A program made the position numbers and the translations under genes. Positions 7,112 to 16,228 of a stretch of 64,000 nucleotides of DNA are shown here, in pieces (position 1 is the stretch's first letter; every line of letters starts with the position of its first letter). The DNA is taken from NCBI RefSeq assembly GCF_036569345.1, contig NZ_DATCQT010000142.1, positions 6,339 through 70,338 of the forward strand. The letters run 5' to 3'. This DNA comes from Clostridium_AD sp036569345. Its GTDB lineage: Bacteria > Bacillota > Clostridia > Clostridiales > Clostridiaceae. The notes under the pieces were generated by a model. It was not told where the DNA came from. It searched no databases and worked only from the letters and a program-made list of their open reading frames with translations.

Positions 7112-8206
7112 ATGAAGGAACTTAAACCAAAGGTCAATTTAGTTCATAATAATTATTTGATTACAAAAACCAAAATATTAACTTACTCAACACTCACACT
7201 TATTTTTATAGCAACTTCATATATGTCTGTATTATTTATACAAAAACATTTTGGTGACACAACATTATTTTTCTCATTTAAATCCTTATCTCCTACTATA
7301 TTATTAGCACTTGGTATCTTATTACTTTTTTATTTCATTTTAGATGCTTTAAGATTCCTATATATTTTAAAAGTCCTACAAATTCATGTTACTCTTGGAT
7401 ATCTCATTAAGCTGACATTCATTAACATGTTTTTATCAAATATAACTCCCTTTGCAACTGGAGGTGGCTTTGCTCAAATATATTTCTTAAACAAAAAAGG
7501 TGTTTCCATCGGTGATGCTACTGCAGCAACTACAATAAAAACTGTACTTCCTTTTATTTTTTTCTTTATCACAACACCAATAATTTTAATAAGGGATAAA
7601 GCTATTTTAAAAATTGCTCCAAGTGGCAATAATTTGATTTATATCTTAGCCTTAGTTCTTATATATATCTTAGCTACTTACGGCTTTTATAAAATATTGA
7701 CCAATACAAACATAATAAAAAGACATCTATCTAAAGTATTGGCTATTCTACAAAATAAAAATATTATTTCAAAAATCAAGGTAGAAAAATTTAAAAAAAA
7801 TAGTTTCTTAGAAATTGATATTTTTGCTCTCAACATTAAAAGATTCTTAAAAGGCAAGAAAAAATATATATTATTATCCATAATATATATGATTTTATAT
7901 TTGTTTACCTTATTTATATTTCCAGTTATTCTCATTAGAGGGCTTAACTCTAGCATTTCAATAAGTCAAATTATTTCAATACAGATTGTATTAACTTTCG
8001 TCACATATTTTGCGCCTACGCCTGGAGCTACTGGCGTTGCTGAAGGTGGATTTACATTGATGTTTTCTGATTTTGTAGCAAAGAATGATATAGTATCATT
8101 AACATTTTTATGGCGATTTTTCACCATGTATTTAGGTATGTTAATAGGTTTAATACTTTTTTATTTAGAAATAGCTAAAAACAAACTCAGAAAAATAACA
8201 ATTTAA
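7112..8206 (+). CDS. Lysylphosphatidylglycerol synthase TM-like / YbhN-type flippase protein
   Basis: This is an integral membrane protein of 364 residues with about eight hydrophobic segments and the family motifs TPFATGGGFAQ (near residue 115) and FAPTPGATGVAEGGF (near 305). The family (LPG_synthase_TM, formerly UPF0104) includes the flippase half of MprF and stand-alone lipid translocase candidates. It lacks the soluble aminoacyltransferase domain of MprF. It is the first gene of an operon with the GT4 fusion protein (27 bp downstream) and a DUF374 protein, which suggests it moves a glycolipid across the membrane. Start: ATG after AAGGAGAATAAAC. Confidence 0.88.
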   Translation: MKELKPKVNLVHNNYLITKTKILTYSTLTLIFIATSYMSVLFIQKHFGDTTLFFSFKSLSPTILLALGILLLFYFILDALRFLYILKVLQIHVTLGYLIKLTFINMFLSNITPFATGGGFAQIYFLNKKGVSIGDATAATTIKTVLPFIFFFITTPIILIRDKAILKIAPSGNNLIYILALVLIYILATYGFYKILTNTNIIKRHLSKVLAILQNKNIISKIKVEKFKKNSFLEIDIFALNIKRFLKGKKKYILLSIIYMILYLFTLFIFPVILIRGLNSSISISQIISIQIVLTFVTYFAPTPGATGVAEGGFTLMFSDFVAKNDIVSLTFLWRFFTMYLGMLIGLILFYLEIAKNKLRKITI

Positions 8207-8232
8207 TATAGGGCGTGTTAGGAGGCAACCTT

Positions 8233-10512
8233 ATGTGGAAGAAAAGAAGTCTAAAAATTATATTATTTCTAGATATTATTTTATTATTAATTTTTATTTC
8301 TTATAAGAGTTATTTATTTATTTTTGAATCTGACTTTGTATCAACTAATATTAATAATATACAAAAATTAGATCATATAAATATGAATGATGGAATTTCT
8401 TTTGTTGTACTAGGAAATATAAAGAGTTCTATAGATATATTTGATAAAAAAATAGTTAAAGAAATAAATACAGACAAGAATCTGGATTTTGCTGTTTCTA
8501 CAGGAAACGCTGTGATAAATGGGGATGAATATAAATATAGGATATTAAATAAAAGCTTAAATAAAATAAAAATTCCTACTATAATTGGAATAGGTGATAA
8601 AGAAACTTTAAATAATGGTTTCGCAAAATTTTATCATCATTATGGTCCTTATTATTTTTCTTATAGTGTAAATGATACTTACTTTATTTTCCTAGATACA
8701 ACAGAATTAACCTCTGAACAATGGCAGCGGAAATGGCTAGTAGATGAACTAATTCAAAGTAATAAATATAAGTATAAGTTTATAATTATGAATAAACCTC
8801 CCTTTAAACTTGAAAACACTGAATCACTTAATAAACCATATTGTGATTTTTTAACTGATACTTTTTCAAAATACAAAGTTAATGCAGTATTCACCTCTGG
8901 TATGGAAGTTTATAATAATAGGAAAATTAAAGATGTTCAATATTTTATAAGTGGTGGTGCTGGTGGTGCTTTACTTCTTAATAATCAAAATAGCTTCTAC
9001 CACTATATCAAAGTAAATATAAAAAATAATGTAGTGTCTTATAATGTTATAAAAGAGGACACACCCTCCAATTTGGTTATTTATCGTATTTTAAAAAATA
9101 CTTGGTTTTATATTCATTCAATTTTCTATTTGAACTTTTTCAATTTTATTTTACTACTAAGTGTATTTATATTTTTGGGGTTACTGATTAATTATAGAGT
9201 AAGCAAAATCGTTGATTATTATAGTGAATTTGATGAAGGAGAAGAAAACATTATAATCAAAGAAAAATTAAATATTGCTATGTTCACTAATAATTATTTA
9301 CCATTTATCGGTGGCGTTCCTATTTCTATTACAAGGCTCACAAAAGGCCTTCGCAAAAGAGGGCATAACGTGGTAATATTTGCTCCTAGGTATCCCCTTA
9401 AAACCCTAGAAGATGCTAATGTTTTAAGATGCAATTTATTAATCTATTTTAAGACTAAGCCCTTTGACTTTCCAATAGTTAATATTTTCTCTCCAAAGAT
9501 AGAAAAAGATTTTTTATGCCAAGATTTTGATGTTATTCATTTGCATCACCCATTTTGGATGGGATCAAAAGGACTTGAGCTTGGTAAAAAATATGGAATA
9601 CCTGTGATTTTAACTTATCATACTAGACTTGAAAAATACGCTCATAATTTACCTTTTTTTAAACAAACCTTCGAAAATATAGTCTCTCATAACTTGATTC
9701 GAATATTTTCTCAAAAATGTGATGCTATACTTGCGCCAACTAATTCAGCGAAAAAATACTTAGCAAACATTGGTGTAAGCAGAGATAAAACCGTCTTACC
9801 CACGGGACTTGACTTTGATTTTTATAATAATACAGACCTACATTGCATTAACCTTATCCATAAAAAATATAGAGTGCAAAATGAAGTGATCTTATGCTCC
9901 GTTTCTCGTTTAACAAAAGAAAAGAATATTTATTTTTTATTAAATGGAATAAGACGTATAAAAGATAATTCCAGTGTACCCTTTAAATGCATTATTATAG
10001 GAGACGGACCTGAAAAGCAAAATATATTAGAAACAATAGAGGACCAATGCTTACAAGATACAATACTCCTACTAGGTTCAGTAAGTCCGCAGGAAGTTTG
10101 CCAGTATTATATGGCATCTGATATTTTTGTTTTTAGTTCACAATCTGAAACTCAAGGAATGGTAATATTAGAAGCAATGGCTGGGAAATGCGCTGTTGTA
10201 GCCATTCGTTCTAGTGGAATAGATGATATGATTCACAATGAATATAACGGATTTAAGACTAAAGCTAATTTAGATTTATGGTCAGAAAAAGTTATTTATT
10301 TAATGGAAAACCCTAAAATATTAAAAGAGATGTCTCAAAATGCCTATGACTTTTCTAATAAGTTTTCCTTAGATGTTATGGCAAAAGCAACTGTGGAAGT
10401 ATACCACAAAGCAATAATTAATAAAAAAATTAATCAAATGGATATTAACAAAGTAGTTACTTTGCCAAATGCAGAAATCCACAAAAATAAAGGGGTGACT
10501 ATAGATGAATAA
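8233..10512 (+). CDS. Degenerate metallophosphoesterase fused to a GT4 glycosyltransferase
   Basis: The 759-residue protein has a TM anchor (about 8-26), a calcineurin-like domain (about 55-270), a second TM pair or long hydrophobic stretch (about 295-320) and a GT4 glycosyltransferase domain (about 350-740). The GT part has NNYLPFIGGVP, a DVIHLHHPFW segment, the VSRLTKEKN loop and the E-x7-E motif (ETQGMVILE), and resembles diacylglycerol glucosyltransferases. In the first domain every metal-binding motif is altered: LGNIKS for DxH, STGN for GD, GDKE for GNH(D/E), MNKPPF for the His motif and SGMEV for GHxH. It is probably a non-catalytic fold. Start: ATG with AGGAGG 7 nt upstream; a GTG at 8215 overlaps that site. 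Confidence 0.85.
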   Translation: MWKKRSLKIILFLDIILLLIFISYKSYLFIFESDFVSTNINNIQKLDHINMNDGISFVVLGNIKSSIDIFDKKIVKEINTDKNLDFAVSTGNAVINGDEYKYRILNKSLNKIKIPTIIGIGDKETLNNGFAKFYHHYGPYYFSYSVNDTYFIFLDTTELTSEQWQRKWLVDELIQSNKYKYKFIIMNKPPFKLENTESLNKPYCDFLTDTFSKYKVNAVFTSGMEVYNNRKIKDVQYFISGGAGGALLLNNQNSFYHYIKVNIKNNVVSYNVIKEDTPSNLVIYRILKNTWFYIHSIFYLNFFNFILLLSVFIFLGLLINYRVSKIVDYYSEFDEGEENIIIKEKLNIAMFTNNYLPFIGGVPISITRLTKGLRKRGHNVVIFAPRYPLKTLEDANVLRCNLLIYFKTKPFDFPIVNIFSPKIEKDFLCQDFDVIHLHHPFWMGSKGLELGKKYGIPVILTYHTRLEKYAHNLPFFKQTFENIVSHNLIRIFSQKCDAILAPTNSAKKYLANIGVSRDKTVLPTGLDFDFYNNTDLHCINLIHKKYRVQNEVILCSVSRLTKEKNIYFLLNGIRRIKDNSSVPFKCIIIGDGPEKQNILETIEDQCLQDTILLLGSVSPQEVCQYYMASDIFVFSSQSETQGMVILEAMAGKCAVVAIRSSGIDDMIHNEYNGFKTKANLDLWSEKVIYLMENPKILKEMSQNAYDFSNKFSLDVMAKATVEVYHKAIINKKINQMDINKVVTLPNAEIHKNKGVTIDE

Positions 10513-11119
10513 AATATCTTGTTTTATTGGAAAACTTATTACACTTATTGCGATTTATTATATTCAATTTGTATATAAAACTAGCAAAATAATTTCTACT
10601 GGGCAATATACTTTTTTAGAATCTTCTCATGCTGAAAAATTTATTCTTGTGTTTTGGCATGGAGATAGCTATTCATTATATCCTTACCTTAGTGGGAAAG
10701 GACTCTACGTAATTACTACTAAGAATGGAAGAGGAGATTATATTAATATGATATGTAAACATTTTGGATATAAGACAATTCGAGTTCCAGATGAGAGTGA
10801 GGGTGGAAACTTCTTGTTTAAAATAAGAAAGGAAATAAATGGGCCTGATTGTGCCAATTTAGCCGTTACTCTTGACGGTCCCTTAGGTCCTTATCATGAA
10901 GCAAAACCTTTTCCATTTATTACAGCATTACTTACAAAACGTAAAGTATTACCTATTGCAATCAAATGTAAAAGAAAAATACAATTAAAAAGAAGATGGG
11001 ACAATTTCACCATTCCCCTACCTTTTAACCGAATAGAAGTGCATGTTCAGGATCCCTTAGATGTACCGACAGCAAAAATGATACTTCGGGATCATAAATA
11101 TCAACATATTTCTTTATAA
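10505..11119 (+). CDS. DUF374 / lysophospholipid acyltransferase-like protein
   Basis: This 204-residue protein has an N-terminal hydrophobic segment, then FWHGDSYSLYPYL, a basic/Gly stretch and VTLDGPLGP, which are the hallmark motifs of DUF374 (LpxL-like acyltransferase fold). Its start overlaps the end of the GT4 gene by 8 bp (ATGAATAA), so translation is coupled. It probably acylates a lipid or glycolipid at the inner face of the membrane. The combination of flippase-like, glycosyltransferase and acyltransferase-like genes suggests one lipid product; the substrate is inference only. Confidence 0.8.
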   Translation: MNKISCFIGKLITLIAIYYIQFVYKTSKIISTGQYTFLESSHAEKFILVFWHGDSYSLYPYLSGKGLYVITTKNGRGDYINMICKHFGYKTIRVPDESEGGNFLFKIRKEINGPDCANLAVTLDGPLGPYHEAKPFPFITALLTKRKVLPIAIKCKRKIQLKRRWDNFTIPLPFNRIEVHVQDPLDVPTAKMILRDHKYQHISL

Positions 11120-11204
11120 ATAAGCTCAATAATTCCAAATTCAGTAACCTTTTAACGAGTCATATCATATTATACTCGTGATATCTTTACTTTGGAGGAA
11201 TTAT

Positions 11205-11834
11205 ATGAACATTTTATCGGTTTTTCTTTTTGCTATTTCCTCAAGCAGCGATAATCTTATTGTAGGGCTGAGTTATGGGGCTAAAAAAGTTAGAATAAAT
11301 TTTATAAATAACTTTATGATATCCTTTATTTCTGGTATAGGTACTTTATTAGCCATGTTATTTGGAAAAACGCTTTTGAGATTAATCCCACTAAAATATT
11401 CAAATATAATAGGAAGTGGCATATTATTATTATTGGGTATATTACTGCTAATAAATTGGATCAGAAAAGACATTGGAAGCAAGAAAAGCACAAAAGAAGT
11501 TAATGTGGAAGAATCAGGATTTAAGCACTATGAAAATGCACTTAGAAATCCAGAGATAATAGATACGAATGACTCAAAAACTATAGACTTTAAAGAAGCT
11601 ATTATCCTAGGAATTGTTCTTTGTTTAAATAATATTGGTTTAGGAATAGGGGCAAGTATTGCAGGATTAAACATCCTTTTGACATCTATATCCTCTTTGA
11701 TTTTCAGCCTCGTATTTATACCAATAGGGTATTACATTGGTGAAAAGGTAATTTCTGATAAGTTATCAAGATATTCAGAAATAATTTCAATATGCATTAT
11801 TTTAATTCTAGGGATGTATGAGCTATTTGTATGA
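11205..11834 (+). CDS. ytaF: YtaF-type sporulation membrane protein (MntP-like fold)
   Basis: This is a 209-residue protein with six hydrophobic segments arranged as two triplets, each opening with a small polar motif (SSSSDNLIVGLSYG near residue 8 and LGIVLCLNNIGLGIG near 140). It is a member of the YtaF branch of the MntP/DUF204 family. In B. subtilis, ytaF is a sporulation-linked gene of unknown function; related MntP proteins export Mn2+. Start: ATG after GGAGG. A middle loop of about 50 hydrophilic residues separates the two halves. Confidence 0.82.
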   Translation: MNILSVFLFAISSSSDNLIVGLSYGAKKVRINFINNFMISFISGIGTLLAMLFGKTLLRLIPLKYSNIIGSGILLLLGILLLINWIRKDIGSKKSTKEVNVEESGFKHYENALRNPEIIDTNDSKTIDFKEAIILGIVLCLNNIGLGIGASIAGLNILLTSISSLIFSLVFIPIGYYIGEKVISDKLSRYSEIISICIILILGMYELFV

Positions 11835-11916
11835 TGCCTTATTTATTAATAGATTTATAAATAAGTAAGACATAAATTACATTCATTCTATGCCTATCAT
11901 AGGTAGCTAGTTAAGT

Positions 11917-11968
11917 ATATAAAGATGTATATAAACTTAATATTGAGTTCATATACATCTTTATATTT
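11917..11968. terminator. Long hairpin after ytaF
   Basis: ATATAAAGATGTATAT (from 11917) pairs with ATATACATCTTTATAT (ending near 11967) across a short loop, giving a stem of about 20 bp. Only a modest T-run follows. It may terminate transcription from both sides, the second side being the ABC ATPase remnant. Confidence 0.55.
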
Positions 11969-11981
11969 AATTTAACAAACT

Positions 11982-12165
11982 TTAAATACAGTATTCCGTC
12001 TCATTTTCCTTCTTCATTTTTAATTCTATAAATACTTTATCTCGTATTTTCAAGAATTCCTCACTAGTCCTATCTCTTTTCCTTTTTATATTTACATCTA
12101 TTATACTTTTTACTTTTCCAGGACCTGGCGTCATAATTACAATTCTATCTGCTATTGGACGCGCT
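11982..12165 (-). pseudogene. 3' fragment of an SsuB/TauB-type ABC ATPase
   Basis: The minus strand encodes about 60 residues ending at the TAA at 11984-11982. They begin with IADRIVIMTPGPGKVK and contain RKRDRTSEEFLKIRDKV, the C-terminal tail typical of nitrate/sulfonate/taurine ABC ATPases. No Walker A, signature or Walker B part remains upstream, so this is a 5'-deleted remnant. Confidence 0.75.
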
Positions 12166-12285
12166 AATTTTGAGTAACCTTTACTGAATATATTTTATTT
12201 TTCTGATTAAAATTACTTACCATATTCAAAGTGTAAATTTATCTTTTTAAACGAACTTTTAATTTTCTACTATCCTAAAAAATTA

Positions 12286-12715
12286 ATGCTTCACAAAGAA
12301 TCTAATCCATCATTTTCAGTAATTGCTGATGATATTCTGAAATTAATGGATAAGCTATGTATTGATAAAATAATGGTTGCCCATAAAATATCATTAATTG
12401 CCCCAGAAAGAGTATCATCAATGATTCTTACTGGACACTAAAGAGTTTTACGCTTGGTTTGATGTTATGCAATATTATGAAAAGACACATGCCAAAGAAC
12501 TAATTACCAACATAAATGTTCCCAGAAATTATATTATGGGTACAGAAGATCATATGTTCACAACTATGGTAGATAAATATATTAAAAAAAATGAGACAAC
12601 AGAAATAGAAATATTAAAAATTTGTGATCATGTGGCAAATATTGATGCTTGTGAACAATTCAATATATCATTATTGTCATTAAGTATCACAAAAGTGGAG
12701 AACAATAATAAATAA
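12286..12715 (+). pseudogene. Broken alpha/beta hydrolase gene
   Basis: Two reading frames together resemble an alpha/beta hydrolase. The first (12286-12441) reads FSVIADDILKLMDKLCIDK and then jumps to APERVSSMIL, so the nucleophile elbow (GxSxG) has been lost. The second (from about 12443, another frame) reads EFYAWFDVMQYYEKTHAKEL and then the NVPRNYIMGTEDHMF segment that carries the acid residue. The last part, 12467-12715, is still open for 82 codons. A frameshift plus an internal deletion makes it a pseudogene. Confidence 0.75.
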
Positions 12716-12776
12716 AGATTTTGATTATGTAAAAATAGATGCCTAAAATATAATACTCTCCAAAAAGGAACATCCA

Positions 12777-12811
12777 TAGATTTGAGCCAATCAGATCTTT
12801 GGATGTTTTAG
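12777..12811 (+). terminator. Terminator after the hydrolase pseudogene
   Basis: AACATCCATAGAT (from 12779) pairs with ATCTTTGGATGTT across about 10 nt with two mismatches, and is followed by TTTT. Confidence 0.6.
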
Positions 12812-12915
12812 CTATTATTTCATTATCAACCTATCTACTTAGGTAGCATTAGTAAATGTACATTACCTTTCAAATATTCTACAGAGATCAAAATAATGTA
12901 TTTAAATAAACCATA

Positions 12916-13833
12916 TTATAATTTAGCCCATGCAGCATTTAGCACTCTTTTTGCATTGGCAATTACTAACTCTGGATCTTCATCACCAAATGGTTTAACC
13001 TCAAAACTAACGATAGGTCTTTTTTCCTCACTTATAAAACCGATTGACATTAATAGCTTTATGTATTCTGCAAGTTCATTAACATCATTTTCTGAATCAG
13101 GAAATCCAAATCTCGGATGCTGATCACCATAACCTGGCAAGTTAGAATTTTCTAACACACAGTTTCCCATATGAGCATGAATTATATAATCCTTTATAGG
13201 TAGTATTGCTTCTTGTATAGTCTCTTTGATTAATGGTATATGGCTTAAATCAACCATAAGTCCAAAGTTTTCATATCTATTTCTGATTTCTTTTGCAAAC
13301 CTTCTAGCAAGGCTAGCCGGACCTATTAATGCATTTTTATCTATATCATAGTCAAATACTTCTAATGCAATTTTTAAGTTTCCTCTTGCCTTCGAATATT
13401 CACAAATTTCCATGGTAGACTTTACCAAAGCATTATATGCCTCTTCTTTACCGATTGCATCCTTTGGATACCTACCGCTCAAATATCCAAATCCTTCACA
13501 ACCATTTTCATACGCCTCATCAATTCCTTCTTCAAGTGTTGCTACTGCCTTTACTCTTCCATCCTCATTTAAATCGTTAATATTTAATCCTTGTTGCATC
13601 AATCTAGGCCCTGCCGAATATGCAACACTCATATGTGCTGTTTCAATCATTTTCTTAGCCTTTTTTCTTATTTTTCCATCTTTAATCCATGTAATTTCTA
13701 CTGCATCAAAGTAATCATCTATTGCAATTTTTTTTAGTGTTTCTTCTATCGGTCCGGTCCCACTTGATACAGAAGGATAAGCCATAAAATGAATTAACCC
13801 CACTCTCATATACTTCTTAATTGATTCATTCAT
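12916..13833 (-). CDS. Sugar phosphate isomerase/epimerase-like TIM barrel
   Basis: This 305-residue protein belongs to the xylose-isomerase-like TIM barrel superfamily (AP endonuclease family 2 fold). Likely metal ligands are in the segments IALEVFDYD (about 150-158), GLMVDLSHIPL (about 190-200), YIIHAHMGNC (about 217-226) and VSFEVKPFGDED (about 275-286). Family members isomerise, epimerise or decarboxylate sugars and sugar acids; one (OiaC) decarboxylates 3-oxo-isoapionate. It is the last gene of the catabolic cluster that runs leftward from the IclR gene. A second, distant paralog lies at 15188. The exact reaction cannot be assigned. Confidence 0.8.
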   Translation of the reverse strand: MNESIKKYMRVGLIHFMAYPSVSSGTGPIEETLKKIAIDDYFDAVEITWIKDGKIRKKAKKMIETAHMSVAYSAGPRLMQQGLNINDLNEDGRVKAVATLEEGIDEAYENGCEGFGYLSGRYPKDAIGKEEAYNALVKSTMEICEYSKARGNLKIALEVFDYDIDKNALIGPASLARRFAKEIRNRYENFGLMVDLSHIPLIKETIQEAILPIKDYIIHAHMGNCVLENSNLPGYGDQHPRFGFPDSENDVNELAEYIKLLMSIGFISEEKRPIVSFEVKPFGDEDPELVIANAKRVLNAAWAKL

Positions 13834-14067
13834 TTTCTACCTCCAAGTTTTATTTTAATTAAATTTTTAACTTTTCTTCTAAATATATTGATTTATATCA
13901 CTTAAAATTGCCTATCTCAGGCTCGTTTTAATTGTCTTTATCCCTATTAGAATATTTTACATACAAATATAAAGATGTAGAAATCAATTACACGTTTGAT
14001 AGAATAAAGTTTTACTACTATAAAAATATCACCTACATCATTTTTAATTACAAAGGTATTAAAGTTT

Positions 14068-14916
14068 TTAAGCCCTGCCTTGAGACATGGTCATTTCGAT
14101 TTTGAGTTTTACAGCATTTTTGATAGCGTCTTTAATTGGCATGAACAATTGATCTGGCAAAGCATCAACTCTTTTTTCTTCAGTAAATGATTTTTTAGCG
14201 CCTGATGTCATAGCAGTTCTAATGTCAGAATACAGATTTACTTTTGAAATCCCATTTTTTATAGCTTCTCTCACTTGATCTACTGGTGTCCCTGATCCTC
14301 CATGTAATACTAGAGGAACAGTACTAATCTCATTTATTTCTTTTAGCCTTTCTATGTTTAATTTTGGAAGACTAACATATAATCCATGTGAAGTTCCAAT
14401 TGATACAGCTAAAGCATCTATACCTGTAAGTTCAATAAACTTACTAACATCTTTTGCTTTTGTAAGACTCATTTCCCCAGTATAAGCACCATCTAAATCT
14501 GATCCTGCAACCCTACCAAGTTCCGCTTCAACAGAAATTCCCAATGGATGTGCCAATTCAACTACCTCTTTTGTATTTTTCACATTTTCCTCAAATGATA
14601 GAGTTGATCCATCATACATTACAGATGTAAATCCATATTCTATTGCTCTCTTTATTATTTCAATATTAGTAGCATGATCTAAGTGCAAAACTATAGGAAT
14701 ATTGTATTCAGCTGCTACCCCTTTAACAATTGAGGATATATAGACAATTCCTTTTTCTTTTAAATCATGCTCTAGTGCCATTAGGATCACTGGTGATCCC
14801 ATTTTTTCACATTCATCAAGAATTGGCCTTATTAATTCCTCGGTACAATCAAAAGCCGGTACTGAATAATATTCCTTTCTTGCCTTTATCAATACATTAT
14901 TTAAGTTTACTAACAT
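14068..14916 (-). CDS. Class II ketose-(bis)phosphate aldolase
   Basis: This is a 282-residue zinc-dependent aldolase of the FbaA/GatY/KbaY family. The motifs VLHLDHAT (Zn ligand His near residue 81), SVEAELGRVAG, GTSHGLY and LHGGSGTP are all present. It reversibly cleaves a ketose phosphate to dihydroxyacetone phosphate and an aldehyde. Start: the ATG at 14916 lies 8 nt after GGAGG; five extra residues upstream are not supported. In this cluster, with DhaK/DhaL-type kinase and sugar-phosphate isomerases, its substrate is likely a short-chain ketose phosphate rather than fructose bisphosphate, which is inference. Confidence 0.88.
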   Translation of the reverse strand: MLVNLNNVLIKARKEYYSVPAFDCTEELIRPILDECEKMGSPVILMALEHDLKEKGIVYISSIVKGVAAEYNIPIVLHLDHATNIEIIKRAIEYGFTSVMYDGSTLSFEENVKNTKEVVELAHPLGISVEAELGRVAGSDLDGAYTGEMSLTKAKDVSKFIELTGIDALAVSIGTSHGLYVSLPKLNIERLKEINEISTVPLVLHGGSGTPVDQVREAIKNGISKVNLYSDIRTAMTSGAKKSFTEEKRVDALPDQLFMPIKDAIKNAVKLKIEMTMSQGRA

Positions 14917-15187
14917 AAGAATTGCCTCCAAATTGTACTTAATATTTTTGAAGTCTAATATTAACTTTTACATTTTTTGATATCTTAAATGCTTAAACTT
15001 GGGCATCAATAGAATCTAAGCACGAATACACTAGGTAAATAACTATTTTTAAAAATTCTGTGTAATCTTTTTAATTTTACTATGGTCATCATCCTTGTTT
15101 CTACTAAACCTACTATTACAAACAAACTTATAAAATATATATCTTCTTTAGTTGAATTATTCATATTAAGAGCTTTAATGATCAAGA

Positions 15188-16099
15188 TTAATCATTTGCT
15201 AATTCAATTGCCATTTTTAAAAACTCCCTGCTCTCTTTTTCAACTTTCCACAAATCATCAGCTTTTGTGGTACGAATCTCTACTGCTGTGAAGATACCGT
15301 CACGCTCTTTGAGTGTATTAAGTGAAACCGCGGTTTTTAACAGTTCTCCTGCAACCTCTATTGTTAAAAATCCAGGTGCACCATACTTCATGTGGTTATC
15401 TCCATACAAAGGATCGCTTGGGTTAAGGACTGCATTAGAGAGATGTAGCTCTGCCATAATAGGTGCTGCTTGATGAAGTGTTGTAATCAAATTTTCTCCA
15501 TCCAATGCTGCATGAGCAGCATCCCACCCAAGATACATATTTGGACAATCTTGGTGAATTGGCATCATCCAGATAACTGTTTCATCAACTGGACCTAATA
15601 ATTGTTTTTTGTGCACATATCTGTCCAAATGCTCCATGACTACATCCATATCCTTGTTATATCGCTTTACTTCGTTACAAACTACATGTAACGAATCAGC
15701 CAAATACTTTTTAGCTTCTTCTCTATATGCCGCCCCAGGATCAGGACCACTGGTTAGGGCAAAAGTCTTTGTGCCACACTCTGCCGAAAAGTGTATTAAT
15801 TCTTTTACACGTGAAAGTGATTTGTTTCTTATCTCTTTGTTTACACTTGAAAGATTGAGGTTTTCGTTGTTGATGTTAAGGGTCGACCATTGTGTTAGTC
15901 GCAATTTTTTATTTTCACATTCAGTGCGTATTTTTGATGCTACTTTGCTATCAAAAATTATACCTGTTTCCACGCCTTCATAAAAACCAAGCTCTCCAGC
16001 ACGACGTATTACTTCTAGAATATTTTTATCATCATACGAAATAGGGAAAAACATCTCTCCAATTAGCAATGAAGAATGTAATTTTTGCTTTTCTTTCAT
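15188..16099 (-). CDS. Sugar phosphate isomerase/epimerase-like TIM barrel (second copy)
   Basis: This is a 303-residue TIM-barrel protein of the xylose-isomerase-like superfamily. Candidate metal ligands are in DVVMEHLDRY (about 158-167), MYLGWDAAHAAL (about 190-201), MAELHLSNAVL (about 215-225) and IFTAVEIRT (about 270-278). It differs strongly from the paralog at 12916, so the two probably catalyse different steps. It lies 130 bp downstream of the TIM-like isomerase gene and has its own GGAGG. Likely roles are isomerase, epimerase or beta-keto-acid decarboxylase. Confidence 0.78.
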   Translation of the reverse strand: MKEKQKLHSSLLIGEMFFPISYDDKNILEVIRRAGELGFYEGVETGIIFDSKVASKIRTECENKKLRLTQWSTLNINNENLNLSSVNKEIRNKSLSRVKELIHFSAECGTKTFALTSGPDPGAAYREEAKKYLADSLHVVCNEVKRYNKDMDVVMEHLDRYVHKKQLLGPVDETVIWMMPIHQDCPNMYLGWDAAHAALDGENLITTLHQAAPIMAELHLSNAVLNPSDPLYGDNHMKYGAPGFLTIEVAGELLKTAVSLNTLKERDGIFTAVEIRTTKADDLWKVEKESREFLKMAIELAND

Positions 16100-16228
16100 A
16101 GTACCATACCTCCATTTTTTTATTCATTGATGTGAATTTTTAAAATATAAGTATAAAAAATTAACTACCAAATATCAATTGCTTATTTAAAAGTTTCACT
16201 TTGTATGTCCAGATAATTTAATTTAAAT

